Shown in pieces: positions 1 to 8,040 of a stretch of DNA of 64,000 bases (positions are counted from its first letter, which is position 1; every line of letters starts with the position of its first letter). Where the stretch lies: NCBI RefSeq assembly GCF_030077735.1, contig NZ_JASJEU010000008.1, forward strand, positions 104,463 to 168,462, given 5' to 3'. Below the pieces are notes generated by a model, which was not told where the DNA came from, made no database searches, and was given only the letters and a program-made list of their open reading frames with translations. Position numbers and translations under genes: made by a program. The stretch is from Gordonibacter faecis (GTDB lineage Bacteria; Actinomycetota; Coriobacteriia; Coriobacteriales; Eggerthellaceae).

Positions 1-599
1 CGAACTCGCTGACGCATGGCTTGGGCATTGTGCTCGCGTGCGTGGCCATTGCCATCCTACTGTCGCGCGCATCCGCAGACGGCGGCGGCATCTACCTGTT
101 CGCGTCGCTGGTGTACACCGCCACCATGCTGTTGGAATACACCATGTCCACGCTCTACCACGCCGTCACCAACGAGCGCGCGAAACGCGTGTTCAAGGTG
201 CTCGACCACAGCTGCATCTACCTGTTCATTGCCGGCTCGTACACGCCGTTTTGCCTCATCTCCCTGGCCGATTCAGGCGGAATGTGGTTCTGCGCGTTTG
301 TGTGGGGCGTGGCGCTTCTGGGCGTGGCGTTCGAAGCGTTCTGGGTGTTCCGCCCGCGCTGGATTTCCGCCGTGCTGTACCTGCTGCTGGGCTGGAGCGT
401 CGTGTGGTTTTTGCCCCAGCTGGTGGCCGCGCTTCCCACAACGGGCCTGTGGCTGTTGGTGGCCGGCGGCGTGTGTTACACCATCGGTTGCGTGTTCTAC
501 GTGCTGAAAAAGATTCCCTATATGCACTCGATTTTTCACGTGTGGGTGTTGGCGGGCAGCATTTGCCAGTTCATCGCCATCGCCTACTATATTATGTAA
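1..599 (+). CDS. Hemolysin III / YqfA-type membrane protein, 5' partial
   Basis: The open frame enters from the left edge of the window and stops at TAA 597-599, so the N-terminus is missing. The first readable residues, NSLTHGLGIVLA, resemble the conserved start region of the HlyIII/PAQR-like family, where a Ser/His motif lies ahead of the first membrane helix. About seven hydrophobic segments follow. Other family-like features are the YHAVTNERAK stretch after the second helix, an LDHSCIYLFIAGSYTPF helix with a family-typical Asp/His pair, and a terminal HSIFHVWVLAGS motif with His residues that bind metal in relatives. The protein should sit in the cytoplasmic membrane. Despite the family name, haemolytic activity is not implied. 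The role of the bacterial proteins is poorly defined. Confidence 0.9.
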   Translation, partial: NSLTHGLGIVLACVAIAILLSRASADGGGIYLFASLVYTATMLLEYTMSTLYHAVTNERAKRVFKVLDHSCIYLFIAGSYTPFCLISLADSGGMWFCAFVWGVALLGVAFEAFWVFRPRWISAVLYLLLGWSVVWFLPQLVAALPTTGLWLLVAGGVCYTIGCVFYVLKKIPYMHSIFHVWVLAGSICQFIAIAYYIM

Positions 600-763
600 G
601 CGGTGCGTGCACGAGCGCGCGGGCATGACAGCCCCACGGTTTGCCGGAGCGGGAGCGGCGCGAACCGTCCGCACCCCTTTGGCGAAGGCGCTTTGGCGCC
701 CGGCGGCCCCGCAGAAGCGCGGCCGCGTCCCACCGCCTTATGAAGGAGTGAAACCCAAGCATC

Positions 764-2116
764 ATGGACATTTGGATTAGCATAGTCGTTACCTTCCTGT
801 TAGTGCTGGTGAATGGCTATTTCTCTATGTCGGAAATGGCTCTTGTTAACGCGAAGCACGTGCTGTTGCAAAAAGAAGCCGACGAAGGTGACAAGAAGGC
901 CCAGCGCGCGCTGGGCCTGGCAAGCGACTCGGGCCAGTTTTTGGCCACCATCCAGGTAGCCATCACACTGGTGGGCTTCTTCGCCTCGGCCGCCGCGGCC
1001 ACGAATTTGTCCGACCCGCTGGCGAAGTGGCTGTCTAGCTTTGGCGTGGAGTGGCTCGCCCTCATTGCGCCTGGTTTGGCGCCTGTTCTCATCACGCTGG
1101 TGGTGTCCTACCTCAGCATTGTGGTGGGCGAGCTGGTGCCCAAGCGCATTGCGCTGGCCGACGCCGAGCGCGTGAGCAAGTCGGTGGCAGGCCCCTTGAG
1201 CGTGTTCCAAAAAGTGGTATCGCCCCTGGTGGCGCTGACATCGGCCTCGGCAAATGTGCTGTCGCGCATTCTGGGTATCAAAGATGCCGACGAGCGCCAG
1301 AACGTGTCGGAAGAAGAAATCAAGTACATGGTCACCGACAACGACGAGCTGTTAGACGACGAAAAGCGCATGATCCACGACATCCTTGACCTGGGCGACA
1401 TGACCGTGCACGAAATCATGCAGCCGCGCGTGGACATGATGCTGGTGGAAGACGTGGAAACGGTGCGCCAGGCCATCGACCGCATGCGCGGCACCGGCTA
1501 TTCGCGCCTGCCGGTGTACCATGAGGACATCGACCACATTGTGGGCATCGTGCACTACAAAGACCTGCTGGCGCCGCTCATGGACGGCAAGGAAGACGAG
1601 CCGGTGGCGGACTTCGCCTACGAGGCCCTGTTCGTGCCGGAAACGAAGGACATCTTCCCGCTTCTTTCCGAAATGCAAACGAATAGGCAACAGATGGCCA
1701 TCGTGGTTGACGAGTACGGCGGCACCGATGGTTTAATTACGGTCGAGGACATTGTGGAGGAAATTGTCGGCGAGATTATCGACGAGTCGGACATCGAGGA
1801 CAAATACGTCACCCCCCTGAAGGACGGCGAATGGCTGGCGGACGGGCGCTTCCCCGTGGAAGACGCGCTGAAGCTGGGCTGGCCGGTGACGGAATCGGAC
1901 GACTACGAAACTATCGCCGGTTGGCTCATGAGCATGCTGGATGTGGTTCCCCAGGTGGGCGACGAGTTTTCCATTGGGGGTTACCGCTTCAAGATACAGG
2001 GGATGCGCAGACGGCGCATTTCGAATGTGCGCGTAACGCGCGAAGTGGGGCCGAACGGCGAAGGTGCCGAGGCTGCCGAAGGTGCTGAGAGAGGCTACGA
2101 CCAGGAGGAAGCGTGA
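764..2116 (+). CDS. CNNM/CorC-type membrane protein with CBS pair (TlyC-like)
   Basis: This 450-residue protein has the order DUF21 (CNNM) membrane domain, paired CBS domains, CorC_HlyC domain. Residues 1-130 contain hydrophobic helices and the SYLSIVVGELVPKR segment typical of DUF21. The CBS pair spans roughly 215-340 (EIMQPRVDMMLVED, then MAIVVDEYGGTDGLITVED). The FAD-like CorC_HlyC domain fills about 350-430. Family members are linked to Mg2+/Co2+ efflux or homeostasis at the cytoplasmic membrane, with CBS domains sensing adenine nucleotides. The ATG is preceded by GAAGGAGTG. The stop overlaps the next gene's GTG by 4 bases, so the two are probably co-transcribed and translationally coupled. 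The metal specificity is inferred from the family only. Confidence 0.93.
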   Translation: MDIWISIVVTFLLVLVNGYFSMSEMALVNAKHVLLQKEADEGDKKAQRALGLASDSGQFLATIQVAITLVGFFASAAAATNLSDPLAKWLSSFGVEWLALIAPGLAPVLITLVVSYLSIVVGELVPKRIALADAERVSKSVAGPLSVFQKVVSPLVALTSASANVLSRILGIKDADERQNVSEEEIKYMVTDNDELLDDEKRMIHDILDLGDMTVHEIMQPRVDMMLVEDVETVRQAIDRMRGTGYSRLPVYHEDIDHIVGIVHYKDLLAPLMDGKEDEPVADFAYEALFVPETKDIFPLLSEMQTNRQQMAIVVDEYGGTDGLITVEDIVEEIVGEIIDESDIEDKYVTPLKDGEWLADGRFPVEDALKLGWPVTESDDYETIAGWLMSMLDVVPQVGDEFSIGGYRFKIQGMRRRRISNVRVTREVGPNGEGAEAAEGAERGYDQEEA

Positions 2117-3306
2117 CGGAAGATACTCGGTTACAGCGCTCGCGTGACGCCCTGCTGGGCGGCGTGTGTGCTGGCTTGGCCGAGCACTTCGACGTAGACC
2201 CGGTGATAGTGCGCATCCTTGCGGTGGTGCTGACGATTGGCACGGCGGGTGCGGCTGCGTTGGTGTATGTGGTGCTGTGGATGATCTTGCCGCTGGCACC
2301 CAAAGAGGTGGGCCCGGTTGAGGTGGCCCCCCAGTCCGTCCATTCCGACACGTATGGGGAAGTGAAGTATCAGCCGACGCGTCTGCGTACGGAAGAGGCT
2401 GCTCACGCTGCTGCTGAGGCGGCATCCGTGCAGCAGGCGCGCGTTTCACAGCCGTACGTGGGAGCTGGGCATGTTCCTCCCGAGCCGCCCGCCGCCGCTG
2501 CGGCCGCGTGGGCGCAGGGAAGGCCGGGGAGTTGGCAAACTCCGCCGCCCGGGTGGCAACCACCCGGGTGGCAGGTGCCGAATTGGCAAACGCCACCGGT
2601 AGCCGGGGTTGCGCCGCAATCGCCGTATGCGCAGCAACCGGGGACGGGGGCGGGGGTTTCGCCGGTGCCGCCGGTTGCGCCCGCGTCCGCCGCGCCCGCG
2701 TCCGTGCCACCTGCGGTGTCGGTGCCGCCCGTACCGCCGGTTGCCCCGGTCGCGCCCGCACCCGTACCCGTCGCCCCGGTCGCACCTTCTGCCGCCGAAC
2801 GCCGCGACGGTGCCGTCACCGCAGGCATCTGGGTAGGTTCATTCCTCCTGTTCGTCGGCGTAGGCATGCTGCTGGGTAAAAACATCGACGGCGTATCCTG
2901 GTGGCAATTCTGGCCGCTTGTGCTTGCGGTGGTCGGCATCGTGCAGATGGTGGTTCCCGGCGCGCCGGGCCATCGCACCGACCGTTTCGTTGCTGGTCTC
3001 ACGTTGTTTTGCCTGGGCGGCACGCTTCTCCCCATGAGCCTTGGCGTGACCGCATGGGCCACCCTCATCACCATGGTGGTGCATTTGTGGCCATTGCTGC
3101 TGGTCATGGCTGGTTTTTCCCTAATTGGTGCCGTCACACATTCGCCCGTATGGAAACTGGCATCCGGTGCGTGCTTCGTCATGTTCTGCATCGTCGGTCT
3201 GGCGTGGTACTCGGTTCCCGGAGCCGTGGATTCCTTGGTGTTGGTGCTTCCGTACGGTCGGGAGTTCGTACTTCCCTTTGCTATAACCATTGCGGCGGCG
3301 CTATAG
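2113..3306 (+). CDS. PspC-domain membrane protein with Pro/Ala-rich linker
   Basis: This 397-residue protein starts at a GTG that overlaps the preceding stop. Residues about 4-65 are a PspC domain (RLQRSRDALLGGVCAGLAE, then a DPVIVRI segment and one membrane helix ending VVLWMILPL). Residues about 66-235 form a low-complexity Pro/Ala/Val/Gln linker (repeated PPV, PVAP and GWQPPGWQ units). From about 236 to the end there are four or five hydrophobic helices. PspC domains are linked to phage-shock or envelope-stress signalling at the membrane. The C-terminal multi-helix module resembles those in other actinobacterial PspC proteins, but its job is unknown. Coupling to the CNNM gene suggests a shared envelope or ion-homeostasis role (inference). 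Confidence 0.85.
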   Translation: MTEDTRLQRSRDALLGGVCAGLAEHFDVDPVIVRILAVVLTIGTAGAAALVYVVLWMILPLAPKEVGPVEVAPQSVHSDTYGEVKYQPTRLRTEEAAHAAAEAASVQQARVSQPYVGAGHVPPEPPAAAAAAWAQGRPGSWQTPPPGWQPPGWQVPNWQTPPVAGVAPQSPYAQQPGTGAGVSPVPPVAPASAAPASVPPAVSVPPVPPVAPVAPAPVPVAPVAPSAAERRDGAVTAGIWVGSFLLFVGVGMLLGKNIDGVSWWQFWPLVLAVVGIVQMVVPGAPGHRTDRFVAGLTLFCLGGTLLPMSLGVTAWATLITMVVHLWPLLLVMAGFSLIGAVTHSPVWKLASGACFVMFCIVGLAWYSVPGAVDSLVLVLPYGREFVLPFAITIAAAL

Positions 3307-3425
3307 ACGCTACCGCTCACCGCGAGACTTCACAAACGGTGAAGGCGTTCGAAAAACCCGCGTGCGCCAACCATGGAGAGCCACCTGCACCTCTGCGGTT
3401 TTTGCATTTGTCAAGCGAACAAAAC

Positions 3426-3450
3426 GTGGAGGCCGTCTCCACACTTTTTT
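3426..3450 (+). terminator. Rho-independent terminator after the PspC gene
   Basis: The inverted repeat GTGGAG (3426-3431) / CTCCAC (3437-3442) is followed by a T run at 3445-3450. It lies about 120 bases beyond the PspC stop and should end the CNNM-PspC transcript. Confidence 0.75.
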
Positions 3451-3478
3451 GCCCCGAACACCCCCCATGGGCTAAAAT
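3449..3478 (+). promoter_or_regulatory. Candidate promoter for the secreted lysozyme-like protein
   Basis: TTGCCC (3449-3454) and TAAAAT (3473-3478) are separated by 18 bases, just after the terminator and about 120 bases ahead of the next start. The -35 match is only moderate, so this is a candidate. Confidence 0.4.
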
Positions 3479-3595
3479 ACACTTCGACAAAACAGCATAG
3501 CGCCCCTCGGCAGCAACCACTCCCTTACAACCTACCACGCTGTCACCGCCTTGGCGGTATAGTCGCACGCTGTTCAAAGAAAGGTAATCGAGGAT

Positions 3596-4414
3596 TTGGC
3601 TAGCAAACGATACAAGCAGCGGAAGTCGAGCATCGTCGCGAAAGTCGCGGCGGTTGGTTGCGCCTCTTTGGTGGTAGCTGGCGGCATCGGCTTTGGCTTC
3701 GCTTCTGCAGGCGGCAGCGCCCAAGAGGTCAATGCGTTCGGCATTGACGCGTTGAGCGCCCCTGCTTCCGAAAGTTCTCTGACGCTTGCGAACTATACGT
3801 CTTCCGACTCGCAGGATTCGCACGCAAACACCGCGCTTACCACTACGGCGAAGCGCGACATTTCCAAGGGCATCCAGGCCATTGAGGCCAAGGAAGAAGC
3901 CGACCGCAAAGCAGCCGAAGAAGCTGCTCGCGCTGAGGAAGAGGCCCGCGTGGCCGCTGTCGAAAGCGCCAAAGCGCAGCAGCAAGCGGTTGTTTCTCAG
4001 GAAGCTACCACGTCGGCGCTTGACGGTTTGGCCGATGTTGACTGGTCGGTGGGCCGAGACGCGTTCATCGCTGAGTGGACGGCCCGCATTGATGCGTATT
4101 TGGCTGGCTCGCCGCTGGCGGGGCAGGGCGTCACCTTTGCCACGGCCGCCTGGGACAACGGTGTTGATCCCCGCTGGTCACCCGCTATTTCCAACACCGA
4201 AAGCACCAAGGGTGCCCACTGCTTCCTTCCCTGCAATGCGTGGGGCTGGGGCCAGTCGAGTTGGGGCAGTTGGGAAGAGGCCATCAATGCGCACGTGGCA
4301 GGCTTGGCCAGCGTGTATGGCTACTCAATCACCTACAATGCGGCAGTTACGTACTGTCCGCCCAACGCCGCTCATTGGTTTGCGAGCACACTCGCACAAA
4401 TGAAATCGATCTAA
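3596..4414 (+). CDS. Secreted coiled-coil protein with lysozyme-like C-terminal domain
   Basis: This 272-residue protein starts at TTG 3596, with AAAGG about 14 bases and GAGG 3 bases upstream. No better start precedes the basic stretch. Residues 1-40 are a basic N-terminus plus a hydrophobic segment (VAAVGCASLVVAGGIGFGF), a signal peptide or membrane anchor. Residues about 85-135 are an Ala/Glu/Lys-rich coiled coil. The C-terminal 100 residues contain SPAISNTESTKGAHCF, NAWGWG and YCPPNAAHW. The Glu in NTESTKG has the setting of the catalytic Glu in lysozyme-like or glucosaminidase folds, so I infer a cell-wall glycosidase that acts outside the membrane. Two Cys pairs could be disulfides. The fold assignment is a motif-level judgement. 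A strong terminator follows directly. Confidence 0.7.
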   Translation: MASKRYKQRKSSIVAKVAAVGCASLVVAGGIGFGFASAGGSAQEVNAFGIDALSAPASESSLTLANYTSSDSQDSHANTALTTTAKRDISKGIQAIEAKEEADRKAAEEAARAEEEARVAAVESAKAQQQAVVSQEATTSALDGLADVDWSVGRDAFIAEWTARIDAYLAGSPLAGQGVTFATAAWDNGVDPRWSPAISNTESTKGAHCFLPCNAWGWGQSSWGSWEEAINAHVAGLASVYGYSITYNAAVTYCPPNAAHWFASTLAQMKSI

Positions 4415-4417
4415 TGT

Positions 4418-4450
4418 TTCCGCCGGCCGAGAGCCGGCGGAACTGTTTTA
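4418..4450 (+). terminator. Rho-independent terminator
   Basis: A perfect 10-bp stem (4418-4427 with 4433-4442, loop CGAGA) is followed by CTGTTTTA. It lies 4 bases after the stop of the secreted protein gene. Confidence 0.9.
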
Positions 4451-4608
4451 GGGGCTGCTCGGTTTACGGCCGGCGCGGCCGCCCAAGCCCTCCCACCCAT
4501 GCAGCTTTTTTGCCAAACGGTGCCGATATGCGCCTGATGTGCGGCGATTGCAGTATGCTATGCCTCAGCACGGATAGCGCCGCAGCGGCGCTCCAAGAAA
4601 GGACAGGC

Positions 4609-5274
4609 ATGAGCAACGTTATTGTCGTCGGTTGTGGGCGTGTAGGCTCGCAGCTGGCGAACATGCTGTCAGACAACGGCAGCAATGTGTGCGTTATCGA
4701 CCGTAACGCCGATGCGTTCGCGAATCTCGGGCGCAACTTCAACGGCTCCACGGTTCAGGGCCTCGGTTTCGACGAGGAAACGCTCATCAAGGCCGGCGTG
4801 GAGGACTGCGACGTCATGGCGGCCGTTACGCAATTCGACAACACGAACCTCATGGTGGCCGAGGTGGGAAGCCGCCTGTTCGGTGTGCCGCATGTTATCG
4901 CGCGCCTGTACAACCCCGACCACGAGCGCGCCTACATGCAGCTGGGTATCGACCATGTGTGCGGCACGTCGCTGGTGGCCGAGGACGTGTTCAGCAAAAT
5001 TGTGTCGGGCCACGGCGCTCATATCGACACGTTTGGCGAATTCGAAATTCTACGCTTTTCCTTGGACTTGCGTTGGCGCGAGACGGATCAGCGCACCATT
5101 CGTGTGTCCGAGATGGAGCGCGACCACGACGTGCGTATTATCGCGTTCGAACGCGGCGACGGTTCCGCCTCGTCCATTCCCACGCGCGATTCCATCCTCT
5201 ACCACGGTGACTCAGTCCTCGCCTGCGTCCGCCACGAGTTGATTGAATCGTTCTCAAAGTATATTCAGGACTAG
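4609..5274 (+). CDS. trkA: TrkA/KtrA-type potassium uptake regulatory subunit (first copy)
   Basis: This 221-residue protein starts at ATG 4609, with AGAAAGGA 5 bases upstream. The frame is open further upstream, but only this start gives a normal RCK domain. Residues 1-130 are a Rossmann RCK_N domain opening VIVVGCGRVG (nucleotide-binding glycine motif), with the acidic VID at the end of strand 2. Residues about 135-221 form the RCK_C domain. Such cytoplasmic subunits gate TrkH/KtrB-type K+ channels on binding NAD(H), ATP or c-di-AMP. A second TrkA-like gene follows 9 bases later. The membrane channel subunit is not encoded in this window, so it must lie elsewhere if the system is complete. 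Confidence 0.93.
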   Translation: MSNVIVVGCGRVGSQLANMLSDNGSNVCVIDRNADAFANLGRNFNGSTVQGLGFDEETLIKAGVEDCDVMAAVTQFDNTNLMVAEVGSRLFGVPHVIARLYNPDHERAYMQLGIDHVCGTSLVAEDVFSKIVSGHGAHIDTFGEFEILRFSLDLRWRETDQRTIRVSEMERDHDVRIIAFERGDGSASSIPTRDSILYHGDSVLACVRHELIESFSKYIQD

Positions 5275-5283
5275 GGAGTAGCT

Positions 5284-5955
5284 ATGTATATCATCATCGC
5301 TGGTGGCGGGAAGATTGGGGAATATTTGGCTAACGTGTTGCTGCAAAGCGGCAACGACGTGGCTGTGATTGAGGAGAACCTACAGACGGCCGACCACCTG
5401 TCCATTGTGCTGGAGGGCCGCTACCTGGTCATTCACGGTGACGGGTGCGACTCGAAGTATCAGGAAGATGCTGGCATTCGCAAAGCCGACGTGTTCGTGG
5501 CCACTACCGGTCAGGACGACGATAACCTGGTGTCATGCGAAATTGCCCAGCGCGTGTTCAACGTGCCGCGCTGCATCGCGCGCGTGAACAACCCCAAGAA
5601 CCTGCGCATTTTCCGCGAGGTGGGCATCGAAAGCGTGTCGTCCACCACGCTGATTGCGAACCTCATTGAGGAAGAGACGCTGCTGGGCAGCGTGAGCGTG
5701 GCCTCGTCGCTGACGCACGGCAACGTGACGCTGGCCGAGGTCACCGTCCCGCGCATGCGCTACCACTCGAACGAGGCCGGCATACTGGCCTCAAGCGTTC
5801 CCATGCCCGACGACAGCCTGCTGGTAGCCGTCTCAACAAAGGACGACGTCGAAGTGGTGAACGAGGACACGGTGCTGTACGCCGGCGACAAAGCCATCGT
5901 AATTGCTGATACAGACGTGCTAGATCAAGTGCGCGCGCTGTTCAAAGGCTTGTAG
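5284..5955 (+). CDS. trkA: TrkA/KtrA-type potassium uptake regulatory subunit (second copy)
   Basis: This 223-residue protein shares the architecture of its upstream neighbour: RCK_N with IIAGGGKIGEYLA at the N-terminus, an acidic VIEEN after strand 2, and RCK_C from about residue 135. GGAGTAGCT precedes the ATG. The 9-base spacing from the first copy argues for one operon and for a hetero-oligomeric gating ring made of two different RCK chains, instead of one duplicated-domain TrkA as in enterobacteria (inference). The nucleotide-binding glycines are intact in both copies. Confidence 0.92.
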   Translation: MYIIIAGGGKIGEYLANVLLQSGNDVAVIEENLQTADHLSIVLEGRYLVIHGDGCDSKYQEDAGIRKADVFVATTGQDDDNLVSCEIAQRVFNVPRCIARVNNPKNLRIFREVGIESVSSTTLIANLIEEETLLGSVSVASSLTHGNVTLAEVTVPRMRYHSNEAGILASSVPMPDDSLLVAVSTKDDVEVVNEDTVLYAGDKAIVIADTDVLDQVRALFKGL

Positions 5956-6124
5956 GCTCCGAGGGCCTGCGGCCCACAGACAGACTCGCTGACTTACTAC
6001 GCTCACTTCTCATAAGCGCGTCCCGCCGCACTCTCCGCTTCGGCGCTTTCCGTGGAATGGCACGCGGGGCGTTTCTTCTGCGATATAGTTATCCCATCAA
6101 CTTTGGCAGAGGAAAGGGATCGGC

Positions 6125-7468
6125 GTGATCAACCGCTACACGCGCCCCGCGATGGGGGCCATCTGGGAGCTGCAAAACAAGTTCGAAATTTGGAAGGAAA
6201 TTGAGGTTCTGGCGTGCGAGGCGCAGGCTGAGCTGGGCAAATCCGGCATCACGAAGGAAGAAGCTGCGTGGATTCGCGAGCACGCCAACTTCACCGTGGA
6301 GCGCATCGATGAGATTGAGAAGGTGACGAACCACGACGTCATCGCCTTCACCACGAACATGGCCGAGTACATTGACGCCGATATTCCGGAGGGCACCGAG
6401 CCGCCGAGTCGCTGGGTGCACTACGGCATGACGTCGTCCGACTTGGGCGACACGGCGCTGTCCTACCAGATCACGCAAGCTATCGACATCATTCTGGAAG
6501 ACATCAAGCAGCTGGGCGAAACCTGCAAGCGCCGCGCATTTGAGTTCCAAGAAACGTTGTGCGTGGGCCGTACGCACGGAATTCACGCTGAGCCTATGAC
6601 GTTCGGCATGAAGTTCGGCAGCTGGGCCTGGGCGCTCAAGCGCGCGCAAACGCGCATGGAAGAAGCGCGCAAGGTGGCCGCCACCGGCGCTATTTCGGGT
6701 GCGGTGGGAACGTATTCCAGCATCGACCCGTTTGTGGAGCAGTACGTGTGCGAGAAAATGGGCCTCACGCCCGATCCGCTGTCCACGCAGGTGCTTGCGC
6801 GCGACCGTCATGCCCAGGTCATGGCTGGCCTCGCGGTGACAGCCTCCACGCTGGAGAGCATCGCCATGCAGGTGCGCCTGCTGCAGCAGTCCGACGTCAT
6901 CGAGGCTGAAGAGCCGTTCGCGAAGGGCCAGAAGGGGAGTAGCGCCATGCCGCACAAGCGCAACCCCATCACAGCCGAACGCGTGTGTGGCCTGGCTCGC
7001 GTGGTGAAGAGCAACGCGCAGGTGGCGTTCGACGACGTGGCGCTGTGGTATGAACGCGACATCAGCCACTCCGGTGCCGAGCGCGTGGCGCTGGCCGACA
7101 GCTTCATCGCGCTGGACTACATGTTCGGCAAGATGCAGTGGATGCTCGACGGTTTGCAAACCTACCCGGCCAAGATGGAGCACAACCTATGGCGCACGCG
7201 TGGCCTGATTTTCAGTTCGAAGGTGCTGCTAGCGCTGGTGGATACGGGCATCAGCCGCGAGGACGCCTACGTTATCGTGCAGCGCAACGCCATGAAGGTG
7301 TGGGAAGACATCCAGAACGCCGTGGACGGCCCCACGTACCGCGAAAACCTTGAGGCCGATCCCGAGGCGAATCTTAGCAAAGAAGTGCTCGACGAAATTT
7401 TCGACCCTTGGGATTTCCTCACCCGTAAAGATGTCGTGTTCGACCGCCTGAAAGCCCTAGAATTCTAA
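6125..7468 (+). CDS. purB: Adenylosuccinate lyase
   Basis: This 447-residue fumarase/aspartase-superfamily enzyme catalyses two steps of purine synthesis, SAICAR to AICAR and adenylosuccinate to AMP, each releasing fumarate. The superfamily signature GSSAMPHKRNP lies near residues 271-281 and carries the flexible catalytic Ser. HYGMTSSDLGDTA near 100 and GRTHGIHAEP near 145 are the other two conserved substrate-binding blocks, the latter with a catalytic His. The start is GTG 6125, with GAGGAAAGGGA upstream. The length is usual for the family. The 169-base gap upstream holds only short hairpins and a TATAGT-like element near 6084. purC and purL lie 5-7 kb downstream, so the pur genes are scattered here and do not form one operon. 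Confidence 0.97.
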   Translation: MINRYTRPAMGAIWELQNKFEIWKEIEVLACEAQAELGKSGITKEEAAWIREHANFTVERIDEIEKVTNHDVIAFTTNMAEYIDADIPEGTEPPSRWVHYGMTSSDLGDTALSYQITQAIDIILEDIKQLGETCKRRAFEFQETLCVGRTHGIHAEPMTFGMKFGSWAWALKRAQTRMEEARKVAATGAISGAVGTYSSIDPFVEQYVCEKMGLTPDPLSTQVLARDRHAQVMAGLAVTASTLESIAMQVRLLQQSDVIEAEEPFAKGQKGSSAMPHKRNPITAERVCGLARVVKSNAQVAFDDVALWYERDISHSGAERVALADSFIALDYMFGKMQWMLDGLQTYPAKMEHNLWRTRGLIFSSKVLLALVDTGISREDAYVIVQRNAMKVWEDIQNAVDGPTYRENLEADPEANLSKEVLDEIFDPWDFLTRKDVVFDRLKALEF

Positions 7469-7476
7469 GGAACGCG

Positions 7477-7485
7477 TGCTATAAT
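7477..7485 (+). promoter_or_regulatory. Extended -10 promoter for the antisense RNA
   Basis: TGCTATAAT is a perfect extended -10 (TGn plus TATAAT at 7480-7485). It predicts a start near 7492, nine bases after the purB stop region. The shared motif GTCAGCGATGC begins 7 bases after this -10. Confidence 0.7.
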
Positions 7486-7491
7486 ATCAAT

Positions 7492-7577
7492 GTCAGCGAT
7501 GCCCGTGGTTCTGAAAACGCTGTACGGGCGACGCATTAAGTTCGGGATCGGTAGTTGCCGCTACCGATCCTTCTTTT
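7492..7577 (+). ncRNA. Probable antisense RNA antitoxin of a type I toxin-antitoxin pair
   Basis: An RNA of about 86 nt is predicted from the extended -10 at 7477-7485 to the T-run after the hairpin at 7545-7570. It is convergent with, and complementary to, the 3' end of the small toxin mRNA on the other strand. The overlap covers the last codons, the stop at 7561-7563 and the 3' untranslated region. This is the known layout of TxpA/RatA and BsrG/SR4 type pairs. It also contains a GCCCGT/ACGGGC stem at 7501-7530. No transcript data are available to me, so the ends are inferred from promoter and terminator. Confidence 0.55.
7545..7577 (+). terminator. Strong terminator shared at the end of the antisense RNA
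   Basis: A perfect 10-bp stem (7545-7554 with 7561-7570, loop TTGCCG) is followed by TTCTTTT. The right arm includes the stop codon of the toxin on the opposite strand. Confidence 0.9.
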
Positions 7578-7671
7578 GCTTAATGGGCACTCTCCCTAAC
7601 ACGAGAACGATAACGTCCAAGGCGAACGAACCTATAGTGCAGCAAGCTGCAAGTACGAATAGGATGTCCAT
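7561..7671 (-). CDS. Small hydrophobic type I toxin (putative holin-like toxin)
   Basis: This is a 36-residue open frame. ATG is the complement of 7669-7671 and TAG the complement of 7561-7563. A near-perfect ribosome site GAAAGGAGG (complement of 7680-7688) lies 8 bases ahead of the ATG. The peptide begins MDILFVLAACCTIGSF, continues as one membrane helix to about residue 25, and ends PIKQKKDR. A short N-terminus, a single helix and a Lys-rich tail are the hallmarks of Fst/TxpA/holin-like type I toxins, which depolarise or damage the cytoplasmic membrane. An antisense RNA with its own promoter overlaps the 3' end. The assignment rests on pattern, ribosome site and context. No homology search was possible. 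Confidence 0.6.
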   Translation of the reverse strand: MDILFVLAACCTIGSFALDVIVLVLGRVPIKQKKDR

Positions 7672-7731
7672 GACGACCACCTCCTTTCGGAAGCGTCGCC
7701 CCAGGTTCAATCGAGCATCGCTGACCCATTT

Positions 7732-7740
7732 ATTTTAACA
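7732..7740 (-). promoter_or_regulatory. Extended -10 promoter for the toxin mRNA
   Basis: Read on the minus strand this is TGTTAAAAT, an extended -10 (TGn plus TAAAAT). It is followed at the same distance as on the other strand by the motif GTCAGCGATGC (complement of 7716-7726). The two convergent promoters are thus related inverted copies. Confidence 0.5.
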
Positions 7741-8040
7741 ATTCAAACCCACTTTTAAAAGACACTATTTTCCCAGTTCAATACCCATTTTTGCGCTTGA
7801 TTTCTGTTAGATTTCCACTTGATTCGCGCTTGATTTTCGTAAGGTTGCAAGCCAAAAGTAAGATTACCTAACAGATCAATTTATCATAGTGAGCAACGAA
7901 AGGCAGCTCGATTGGCGAAGGGGATGGGGGTGCGCCGCGAGTTCCGCACGAGCCGGATAGCCCAGTGGGCTATCCGTGCGAGCTCAGGACTGCCCGAGCG
8001 CCGTACCTCCCGACCCCAACGCACCGAAGCGGGCAGGTCC
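7741..8040. other. A+T-rich intergenic stretch, no gene seen
   Basis: This 300-base stretch has an A+T-rich left half with three TTGATTT-like repeats, and a distant pair CTGTTAG (7806-7812) / CTAACAG (7868-7874). The right half holds a 9-bp stem of GGATAGCC type at 7954-7976 and is G+C-rich. I see no credible coding frame. The left half could contain further upstream control sites for the toxin. Confidence 0.4.

Noticed and set aside
1733..2785. Minus-strand open frame of 350 codons over the CNNM and PspC genes
   Set aside because: Pro/Arg/Ala-rich shadow of the low-complexity linker of the PspC protein; no family resemblance.
6089..7183. Minus-strand open frame opposite purB
   Set aside because: Lies within purB, whose signatures are clear; composition is that of an antisense frame.
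7490..7738. Plus-strand open frame of 82 codons in the toxin-antitoxin interval
   Set aside because: No ribosome site and no hydrophobic or domain pattern. The same DNA is better explained by the minus-strand peptide with an excellent ribosome site and by the plus-strand RNA.
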